A DNA stretch of 6,653 nt from Candidatus Omnitrophota bacterium. GTDB taxonomy: Bacteria; Omnitrophota; Gorgyraeia; 2-02-FULL-51-18; JAGOUK01. Both the position numbers and the translations under genes were made by a program. The first letter of the stretch is position 1; every line of letters starts with the position of its first letter. The notes below the pieces were generated by a model. The model ran no database searches and was not told the DNA's origin. It was given only the letters and a program-made list of their open reading frames with translations. The stretch lies in NCBI GenBank assembly GCA_018061225.1, contig JAGOUK010000072.1, forward strand, positions 1 through 6,653, given 5' to 3'. Below, piece after piece: positions 1-4,784 of this stretch.

Positions 1-946
1 GTTCACGGCCGTGGGGCAACGGGACGCCGCCGCCGTCTTGCAACGGATTGATGCGGCTGTGCAGCGGGGTGTGGATGCCTCTTATTATTTGGAAAAGTGC
101 CTAGAGCACATGCGGCAGCTGATGATCGTGAAGACCGCGCCGGAGTCGCTTGGACTTTTGGAGGTGCCGGAGCCGGTCCGTGTTCGGTTGACGGAAGAGG
201 CTCAGTTTTTTTCGAAGCAGGATATTTTTTATCTTTTTGGGGTTTTGGCAGCGGGAGTGCAGCAGGCTAAGCGCCTTAATATCAAACGGGTGGCGCTTGA
301 GATGACGCTTTTGAAGTGCACGCTCCGTGAGCCGATGGTGCTGATGGATGAGGTGATTCAGACTCCGGCATCTTCGGCTTCCACGGGGGCTGCCGGTTCG
401 TCTGTTTCTGCCGCTCAGCGGGCGGGTGATTCGACTTCTTCCTCCACCGGCAGCGCGGCAGCCGCCCGGACTCAAGGTCCGACGGCACCTTCGGCCAGTC
501 CATCAGGCTCTTTCGGTCCGTCGGCTTCCGCTTCCGCTCCTGCGGCCGGCCCCGCGCAGGCGGGGATCTCTCCATCCGAGGACGCCGGTTCTGACACGGC
601 TTTGGCTCTTGAAGAGCTGTGGGCCAGCGTGGTCCGTCGTGTGCAGACAGAAAAAATGTCCGCCGCCACTTACCTAAAGGAAGCCAATCCCATCGATCAC
701 AGCAAGGACATCGTCTTGGTCGGGTTTCCTGAAGAGTGTTCCTTTCATATGGAAGCCATGTCCGCGGACGTCAATATCAAGCTGCTCGAAAAACACCTTT
801 CGGATCTCCTCAAGAAGGACACTCGCGTAAAATTTGTGATTCACGGCGGGTCCGACGCGGCGGGGATGTCCTCCAAAGAGATCGCTGACAAGAACCCGGT
901 TCTCAAGAATGCCATGGGAATCTTCGGGGGCAGGATTATTCAGTGA
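1..946 (+). CDS. dnaX: DNA polymerase III subunit tau/gamma, C-terminal part (5' truncated)
   Basis: This is the C-terminal ~314 residues of the clamp-loader subunit DnaX, which oligomerises, binds delta/delta' and couples the clamp loader to the polymerase core. The reading frame is open to the window edge (first full codon at 2), so the AAA+ ATPase part lies upstream and the GTG at 11 is internal. Nt 2 to ~350 match the helical collar (domain III): a GVDASYYLEKCLEHMRQLM stretch followed by a FFSKQDIFYLFGVLAAG helix and an LEMTLLKC helix. Nt ~359-600 encode a Ser/Ala/Pro/Gly-rich disordered linker of about 80 residues. Nt ~600-946 encode a folded C-terminal domain starting at LEELW, with a final NPVLKNAMGIFGGRIIQ tail; an FGGR-type ending is familiar from DnaX proteins of several phyla. 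The TGA stop overlaps the recR GTG. I see no classical A-AAA-AAG slippery heptamer in the linker, so a gamma form made by frameshifting is not indicated here. Confidence 0.9.
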   Translation, partial: FTAVGQRDAAAVLQRIDAAVQRGVDASYYLEKCLEHMRQLMIVKTAPESLGLLEVPEPVRVRLTEEAQFFSKQDIFYLFGVLAAGVQQAKRLNIKRVALEMTLLKCTLREPMVLMDEVIQTPASSASTGAAGSSVSAAQRAGDSTSSSTGSAAAARTQGPTAPSASPSGSFGPSASASAPAAGPAQAGISPSEDAGSDTALALEELWASVVRRVQTEKMSAATYLKEANPIDHSKDIVLVGFPEECSFHMEAMSADVNIKLLEKHLSDLLKKDTRVKFVIHGGSDAAGMSSKEIADKNPVLKNAMGIFGGRIIQ

Positions 947-1560
947 GCCGACTGGGTGCCGGGTATCCGGAGCCGATGCAGCATCTGATCGAGCAGTTCT
1001 CGCAGATGCCGGGCGTGGGCATTCGCACGGCTGAACGCTTCGCCTTCTACATCCTCGGCGCACGCAAGGAAGATACTGACCGGCTCAGCGACGCCATCCG
1101 CAAGACCAAAGAATCCATCCGTTACTGCCGCCAATGCTTTAACCTGAGTGAAAAAGAGCTCTGCGCTGTCTGCGCTGACCCCAATCGGGATCCGAACATG
1201 CTCTGCGTGATCGAAGAGCCGAAGGATATCATCGCGCTCGAAAAGGCAGGAGTGTATCAGGGGCAGTACCACGTGCTCTTGGGCGCCTTATCGCCGCTCG
1301 ATGGGATCGGTCCCAACGACCTCAAGATCCCCGAACTTCTTTCGCGTCTGGGGACAGGGCATTACACCGAAGTGCTCCTGGCCACGACGTCTGACACCGA
1401 AGGTGAGGCGACCGCGATCTATCTCACGAAGGCGCTTAAGCCCTATAAGGTGAAAGTGACGCGTTTGGCCCAAGGGGTTCCTGTGGGAATCGAGCTGGAA
1501 TTCACGGATCGGGCCACGCTGATGCGGGCCATTGAGACGCGCCAGGAGATCAAGGCTTGA
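943..1560 (+). CDS. recR: Recombination mediator protein RecR
   Basis: RecR works with RecO (and RecF) to load RecA onto SSB-coated single-stranded DNA at gaps. The 205-residue length is typical. Domains in order: a helix-hairpin-helix at residues ~20-38 (QMPGVGIRTAERFAFYIL); a four-cysteine zinc finger C62-x2-C65-x8-C74-x2-C77; a Toprim domain from ~87 (LCVIEEPKDIIALEKAG) through GALSPLDGIGPNDL and TTSDTEGEATAIYL; and the C-terminal Walker-B-like segment LAQGVPVGIELEFTD. The family usually has VPVGGELEY or VPVGGDLEY, so I183 replacing the second Gly is a mild departure. The GTG start at 943 is chosen because it gives the expected N-terminus (YPEPMQHLIEQF), sits 7 nt after an AGGA (932-935), and overlaps the dnaX stop as GTGA. 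It is almost certainly co-transcribed and translationally coupled with dnaX. The usual neighbour ebfC/ybaB is not between them. Confidence 0.96.
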   Translation: MSRLGAGYPEPMQHLIEQFSQMPGVGIRTAERFAFYILGARKEDTDRLSDAIRKTKESIRYCRQCFNLSEKELCAVCADPNRDPNMLCVIEEPKDIIALEKAGVYQGQYHVLLGALSPLDGIGPNDLKIPELLSRLGTGHYTEVLLATTSDTEGEATAIYLTKALKPYKVKVTRLAQGVPVGIELEFTDRATLMRAIETRQEIKA

Positions 1561-1604
1561 AATCAGCCGTTTCCTATGATATTCCCTAATAAGAGTAGTA
1601 TTTA

Positions 1605-1633
1605 TTGACCACATTTGTTAAGATTTGGCTAAT
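1605..1633 (+). promoter_or_regulatory. Sigma70-like promoter for the membrane protein gene
   Basis: TTGACC (1605-1610, 5 of 6 to the -35 consensus), a 17-nt spacer and GCTAAT (1628-1633, 4 of 6 to the -10 consensus) lie in an AT-rich gap just after recR. A start near 1640 would give a leader of about 20 nt that contains the GGGAG ribosome binding site at 1646-1650. No terminator is visible between recR and this site, so read-through from dnaX-recR is also possible. Confidence 0.55.
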
Positions 1634-1660
1634 TAGAACCTCTTTGGGAGATTAAATACT

Positions 1661-2443
1661 ATGTCGATTTTTGGATGCATTGGTAAGGGTTTTGCGACGG
1701 CTAAGGCAAGCGGGAGCTTGATTCTGGCCCTTTTTGGATTTAGCTTTGTCTGGGCCTTGATTAACCTGCCTTTTACCTCGCCTGACAGCGCGACTCAGCC
1801 GAGTCCCGTGATATTTGTGCTGGGCGTTCTTTTTCTCCTGATCAATATTTTTATCCAAGGCGGTTCCATCGGTTACGTGGAACAAGTCACCAAGCAGGGC
1901 GCATCCAGCCTTGGTGTTTTTGCGGAATCAGGCAAAAAGAATTATCTGAGAATGTTGGTCCTGGGCTTGGTGCTTGGACTTATCATGATCGTTCTGGCGG
2001 TCTTGGCAATGATGGGTTTTTTGGTCGGCGGACCGCAGGCCGAGCCTAATCCGCTGGCCATCGTGGTGGCTGTGGTCGTGGCCATTGTGGGCGCGCTGCT
2101 TCTGCTCTTTCTCTTCCTGGCGCCTTACGCGGTTGTCGTTGACCAGAAGGGAGCCTTTAGCGCCCTGAAGACCAGCGTTGCTTTTGTCAGGCAAAATTTT
2201 TTAAAGGTTCTGCTCGTGGGGCTGGTCCTGGTGGTGATCGGGTTCGCGGTAGGATTTGTTCTGGGGCTTATTACCGGCCTGTTAGCCGGGGTTGTTCCGG
2301 GGAGAGTGGGTCAGGCCATCGCCGCGTTTCTCACGAGCGGGGTCAATTCGGCGCTGGGAGTCGTGACGACAGGGGCTTTTATGGCCCTGTACCTATCAGG
2401 CCCATCAACGAATACCCCTGAAGCGATTCCCGCAGCCAATTAA
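1661..2443 (+). CDS. Six-segment integral membrane protein, unknown function
   Basis: A 260-residue, very hydrophobic protein. Predicted membrane segments are at residues ~18-36, 48-66, 96-123, 131-158, 181-210 and 222-246. The N-terminus is short, and the C-terminal tail (SGPSTNTPEAIPAAN) is polar and probably disordered. The fourth segment is followed by a polar loop and an amphipathic stretch, ALKTSVAFVRQNFLKVLLVG. That pattern resembles the broad set of bacterial membrane proteins with glycerophosphodiester-phosphodiesterase-membrane-domain, YciC or DUF975-like folds, in which a conserved Ser/Arg helix precedes a transmembrane helix. I infer only this loose similarity, not a function. No catalytic or transport motif is visible. 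The ATG at 1661 has GGGAG 10 nt upstream. The gene has its own candidate promoter and a strong terminator right after the stop, so it looks monocistronic. Confidence 0.85.
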   Translation: MSIFGCIGKGFATAKASGSLILALFGFSFVWALINLPFTSPDSATQPSPVIFVLGVLFLLINIFIQGGSIGYVEQVTKQGASSLGVFAESGKKNYLRMLVLGLVLGLIMIVLAVLAMMGFLVGGPQAEPNPLAIVVAVVVAIVGALLLLFLFLAPYAVVVDQKGAFSALKTSVAFVRQNFLKVLLVGLVLVVIGFAVGFVLGLITGLLAGVVPGRVGQAIAAFLTSGVNSALGVVTTGAFMALYLSGPSTNTPEAIPAAN

Positions 2444-2458
2444 AGCGCTTTTGTTGCC

Positions 2459-2489
2459 AAAAGGACGCGTCTAACGGCGCGTCCTTTTT
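2459..2489 (+). terminator. Intrinsic terminator after the membrane protein gene
   Basis: A perfect 11-bp stem, AAAAGGACGCG (2459-2469) with CGCGTCCTTTT (2478-2488), closes an 8-nt loop and ends in a run of five T (2485-2489), with more pyrimidines after it. It begins 15 nt after the TAA stop. The 5' A-run would also give a U-tract on the opposite strand, although no convergent gene is present. Confidence 0.9.
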
Positions 2490-2492
2490 CCT

Positions 2493-2520
2493 TTGAATCC
2501 AAGCCCGCTTCGGCTATACT
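2493..2520 (+). promoter_or_regulatory. Candidate promoter for tRNA-Asn
   Basis: TTGAAT (2493-2498, 4 of 6) and TATACT (2515-2520, 5 of 6) are separated by 16 nt. They lie directly after the upstream terminator and about 50 nt before the mature tRNA 5' end. A start near 2527 would give a ~45-nt leader for RNase P to remove. The position between a terminator and a tRNA supports the call more than the -35 match does. Confidence 0.55.
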
Positions 2521-2571
2521 TTTTGCCTATTTCAGGTTTTGTCCGCGGTTCCGATCTAAAAATTAGTTTAT

Positions 2572-2647
2572 TCCCCGGTAGCTCAGTTGGTAGAGCAGGC
2601 GACTGTTAATCGCCTTGTCGTAGGTTCAAGTCCTACCCGGGGAGCCA
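2572..2647 (+). tRNA. tRNA-Asn, anticodon GTT
   Basis: The full cloverleaf folds by eye over 76 nt. The acceptor stem is TCCCCGG (2572-2578) with CCGGGGA (2637-2643). The D stem is GCTC/GAGC (2581-2584 / 2593-2596). The anticodon stem is GGCGA/TCGCC around the loop CTGTTAA, which places anticodon GTT at 2605-2607. The variable loop is TTGTC, and the T stem is GTAGG/CCTAC around TTCAAGT. The discriminator base is G2644 and the CCA end is encoded (2645-2647). It has its own candidate promoter and terminator, so it appears to be a single-gene unit. I see no duplicated 3' end or integrase that would mark it as an integration site. Confidence 0.98.
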
Positions 2648-2650
2648 TTC

Positions 2651-2687
2651 AAAAACCCCCCACATTTTACTAATGTGGGGGGTTTTT
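2651..2687 (+). terminator. Strong intrinsic terminator after tRNA-Asn
   Basis: A perfect 16-bp inverted repeat, AAAAACCCCCCACATT (2651-2666) with AATGTGGGGGGTTTTT (2672-2687), has a 5-nt loop TTACT. The G6 run leads straight into T5, the classic intrinsic form. It starts 3 nt after the tRNA CCA. The symmetric A5/T5 ends mean it could stop RNA polymerase in both directions. Confidence 0.95.
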
Positions 2688-2824
2688 CTGCTTTAGACCG
2701 TATTTTCTCGCCGGGTATTTCGCCCCGATACGACATCAAGTCCTTATCCTGATTCCGCTGTTGTTCTTATGGGTCTAGGATGGGGGAGTACGATGTTGTT
2801 CGAAAATCCGAAAAGGAGTGGCTT

Positions 2825-2956
2825 ATGACAGACCAGAGCAAGCCGTTGTCTCCGGGCGGGGTGTCTCTCAAATCCCTGATCATTGCGGCGATCGTTATCT
2901 TCGTCCTATGGATTTTGGGTAAAGGCGCATTCGCCCTCTTGTCCGTCGTCAAATAA
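2825..2956 (+). CDS. Single-span membrane microprotein, 43 aa, unknown function
   Basis: A short gene with a convincing start: GGAG (2815-2818, within AAAAGGAGTGG) lies 6 nt before ATG 2825, and a TAA stop is at 2954-2956. The product has a polar N-terminus (MTDQSKPLSPGG), one hydrophobic helix at residues ~18-34 (LIIAAIVIFVLWILGKG), and a short C-terminus ending in Lys. It therefore looks like a one-span inner-membrane protein with no cleavable signal. I do not recognise a family. It precedes the MscS channel gene by 22 bp on the same strand, which suggests co-transcription and perhaps a role at the same membrane. An in-frame ATG at 2780 would give 58 residues but has a poorer ribosome binding site. 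The purposeful ribosome site and hydrophobic profile argue that it is real; without homologues this remains moderate. Confidence 0.65.
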   Translation: MTDQSKPLSPGGVSLKSLIIAAIVIFVLWILGKGAFALLSVVK

Positions 2957-2978
2957 TGCTTAAAAATGGCGCAGTTTC

Positions 2979-4040
2979 ATGAATAATTACGTATTTTCTG
3001 GCATCTTTATCGCTGCCGCTTTTATAGTCGGCTGGATGCTTTATTTTATTGCCGCTTTTGCCATCGACCGGCAGGGCGTTTTGCACCTTAAAGGGGTCGG
3101 CGTTAACCTGCAGGTGATCAAGGGTCCGCTGCACGCCTTGATCCCCGTTTTGAGCGTCTCGGTGATCGTTCCTTTTTTGCGATTGCCGGAGAGGGCTGGC
3201 GTCTATGCCAACCATATTATTCACATCTTGCTCATCGCTCTGTTCGGCTGGCTGGCCACCAAGATCGTTTGTGTCATCCGAGACGCGTTGTTGAGCCATT
3301 ACAATATGGGCGCGCGGGACAATGTGCATGCGCGCGGCATGCACACCCAGTTGCTGCTCATCGCAAATATCATTAACGTGGTCATGGTCCTGCTGATCGT
3401 GTCATTTGCTTTGATGAGCTTTGAATCGGTGAGGCGCATTGGCGTCAGCGTGTTGGCCTCGGCGGGGGTCGTCGGCATCGTGATCGGCTTCGCCGCTCAA
3501 AAAACGTTGGGCAACATCATCGCCGGTTTTCAAATTGCCATTGCCCAGCCCATCCGATTGGACGATGTGGTCATTATCGAAAAAGAGTGGGGCCGGATCG
3601 AAGAAATCACACTCACCTTTGTCGTGGTGCGCATTTGGGACTTGAGACGCTTAGTGCTCCCGATATCCTATTTTTTGGAAAAGCCGTTCCAGAATTGGAC
3701 GAGGACGTCGGCAGATATCATGGGCACCGTATATATCTATGCGGACTACACCGTCCCGGTCCGAGAAGTGCGAAGTGAATTGACTCGTATTTTGAAAGAG
3801 AGTCCCCAATGGGATAAGAAGATCGATGTGCTGCAGGTGACCAACGCGACCGACAGGACCGTCGAACTCCGAGCGCTGATGAGCGCGGCGGATGCGTCGG
3901 CCGCCTGGAGTCTGCGTTGTGATGTCAGAGAGAAACTTCTAGATTTTATGCAACAGCGCTTCCCGCAATGTTTGCCCCGCCTGCGTGTTGAAATGAACGA
4001 GGGCTTCGTGAACGGTCAACGGGGCGCTCTCCCCGGTTGA
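2979..4040 (+). CDS. MscS-family mechanosensitive ion channel
   Basis: A 353-residue inner-membrane channel of the small-conductance mechanosensitive family, which opens under membrane tension to release solutes during hypo-osmotic shock. Hydrophobic segments lie at residues ~4-28, 50-68, 78-100 and 125-147. The pore-lining helix follows at ~152-190 (GVSVLASAGVVGIVIGFAAQ, then KTLGNIIAGFQIAIAQPIRLDD), with the Gly/Ala packing typical of MscS TM3. The beta domain follows, with WDLRRLVLPISYFLEKPFQNWTR at 220-242, a signature of a common MscS subgroup that replaces the VPNG loop of E. coli MscS. The alpha/beta domain runs to ~345. There are two more N-terminal spans than in E. coli MscS. The ATG at 2979 is the first possible start after an in-frame stop at 2961 and is needed for the first membrane span. 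It has no good ribosome binding site, so coupling to upstream translation is likely. Confidence 0.92.
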   Translation: MNNYVFSGIFIAAAFIVGWMLYFIAAFAIDRQGVLHLKGVGVNLQVIKGPLHALIPVLSVSVIVPFLRLPERAGVYANHIIHILLIALFGWLATKIVCVIRDALLSHYNMGARDNVHARGMHTQLLLIANIINVVMVLLIVSFALMSFESVRRIGVSVLASAGVVGIVIGFAAQKTLGNIIAGFQIAIAQPIRLDDVVIIEKEWGRIEEITLTFVVVRIWDLRRLVLPISYFLEKPFQNWTRTSADIMGTVYIYADYTVPVREVRSELTRILKESPQWDKKIDVLQVTNATDRTVELRALMSAADASAAWSLRCDVREKLLDFMQQRFPQCLPRLRVEMNEGFVNGQRGALPG

Positions 4041-4042
4041 TC
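4014..4042 (+). other. GC-rich hairpin over the 3' end of the MscS gene
   Basis: TCAACGGGG (4016-4024) pairs with CCCC-G-GTTGA (4031-4040) with one bulged G, around the 6-nt loop CGCTCT. The stem can extend outward by a G-U and a G-C pair. It contains the stop codon. No T-run follows, so it is not a standard intrinsic terminator. It could be a weak or factor-assisted terminator or a 3'-end stabiliser, or it may be chance in a coding end. Confidence 0.35.
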
Positions 4043-4117
4043 TAAACAGGGAAGGGTTGAGCGGACGGCGGGCGAGCATGCTTGTATCCCGGGTCACGTT
4101 CGGCCTATTCGGTTGAA

Positions 4118-4147
4118 TTGACATTTGACCGAACGGTCAAGTATCAT
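4118..4147 (+). promoter_or_regulatory. Promoter of the TetR-RND efflux operon
   Basis: A consensus-perfect -35 TTGACA (4118-4123) and a -10 TATCAT (4142-4147, 5 of 6) are separated by 18 nt. Counting 6-7 nt past the -10 puts the transcription start at about 4154-4155, which is the A of the repressor ATG. The spacer is almost filled by the inverted repeat at 4125-4140, so a bound repressor would exclude RNA polymerase. Confidence 0.8.
4125..4140. promoter_or_regulatory. TetR-type operator (inverted repeat)
   Basis: TTGACCG-AA-CGGTCAA is a perfect 7-bp inverted repeat with a 2-nt centre, placed between the -35 and -10 boxes and 14 nt before the repressor gene. Size and position fit a binding site for the TetR-family protein encoded just downstream. 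The layout resembles the TTGACCA-NN-TGGTCAA box known for E. coli RutR, also a TetR-family protein. That binding by this protein occurs is inference. A degenerate half site (TTCGGT, 4108-4113) lies just upstream of the -35. Confidence 0.8.
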
Positions 4148-4154
4148 ACCCGCC

Positions 4155-4784
4155 ATGAAATGCTGCGCCACACGGGAAAGACTTTTGGAAGTCGCGATGG
4201 ACCTTATCTGGACGGAAAGCTACGGCTCCGTCGGAGTGGATGAGATCTGCCGCAAGTCGAAGATACAGAAGGGTAGCTTCTATCATTTTTTCCCCTCCAA
4301 AGCCGAGCTCGCCGCGGCGGCTCTGACCGAAGCCTGGAACAAGCATCAGCCCAATTTGGAGAGACTCTTTGACGCTGAGATCGAACCTGTCCGGCGGCTC
4401 ATGGAGTATGTGGATTTTGCCGCTCAGAGGCAAAAGGAACTCAAGAAGAAGTTTGGATTTTATCCCGGATGTCCTTACACGGCGATCGGGATCGAGCAGG
4501 GGGGCAGGCAGGACCTGCTGCGCCGCACGGCTCAAAAACACCTGGCGCTCATGCGCAAATATTTTGAGCGCGCCGTCCGCGATGCCGCCCGCAACGGAAC
4601 GGCCCGCGTTGATGACCCCGTCAAAAAAACCAACGAAATATATTCTCTTTATATCGGCGCGTTCACCTGTCTGCGAATCAACGGGGACATCGGCGTGATG
4701 TCATCCGTGAAGGACGGGATTGCCGCGTTATTAGGAGTCCGATCACACCGAGTGACCAGTGCCAAAGGAAAGAAAGCCGAATGA
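4155..4784 (+). CDS. TetR/AcrR-family transcriptional repressor of the efflux operon
   Basis: A 209-residue regulator of the usual TetR length. Residues ~6-52 form the N-terminal three-helix DNA-binding domain (TRERLLEVAMDLI, then VGVDEICRKSKIQKGSFYHFFPSKAEL); the KGSFYHFFPSK recognition-helix segment is a family hallmark. The rest is the helical ligand-binding and dimer domain, and the PGCPYTAIGIE segment at ~104-114 resembles the GC(L/P)-x-G-N-LA-x-E motif of NemR/AcuR-like members. I choose ATG 4155 over the in-frame TTG at 4125. The TTG is inside the operator and upstream of the -10, and it would add residues before the normal N-terminus. ATG 4155 has no Shine-Dalgarno sequence and coincides with the predicted transcription start, so the mRNA is probably leaderless. 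The stop overlaps the adaptor gene start as ATGA. The expected role is repression of its own operon until an inducer binds. The ligand cannot be read from sequence. Confidence 0.93.
   Translation: MKCCATRERLLEVAMDLIWTESYGSVGVDEICRKSKIQKGSFYHFFPSKAELAAAALTEAWNKHQPNLERLFDAEIEPVRRLMEYVDFAAQRQKELKKKFGFYPGCPYTAIGIEQGGRQDLLRRTAQKHLALMRKYFERAVRDAARNGTARVDDPVKKTNEIYSLYIGAFTCLRINGDIGVMSSVKDGIAALLGVRSHRVTSAKGKKAE

Noticed and set aside
11..13. GTG at 11 as the start of the first gene.
   Set aside because: The reading frame is open to the window edge and already inside the DnaX domain III sequence, so the gene is simply cut by the window start.
650..658. A six-A run in dnaX (651-656) as a programmed frameshift site for a gamma form.
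   Set aside because: In frame it reads GAA-AAA-ATG, not the A-AAA-AAG type heptamer. It lies after the linker in the folded C-terminal domain, and I see no obvious stimulatory hairpin directly downstream.
426..677. An alternative-frame plus-strand ORF and minus-strand ORFs over the dnaX linker.
   Set aside because: They arise from the low-complexity, GC-rich Ser/Ala/Pro linker codons and show no protein-like features.
2572..2687. The tRNA-Asn 3' end as an integrated-element attachment site.
   Set aside because: There is no integrase, no repeated tRNA 3' segment within the window and no clear shift in gene type. A terminator follows directly.
2780..2824. ATG at 2780 as the start of the microprotein (58 aa).
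   Set aside because: It is in frame, but the upstream sequence is a poor ribosome site, while GGAG sits at ideal spacing before ATG 2825.
4125..4154. TTG at 4125 as the start of the TetR-family protein (ten extra residues).
   Set aside because: It lies inside the operator and upstream of the -10 box, so a transcript from the visible promoter would not contain it. It has no ribosome site, and family proteins begin close to ATG 4155.
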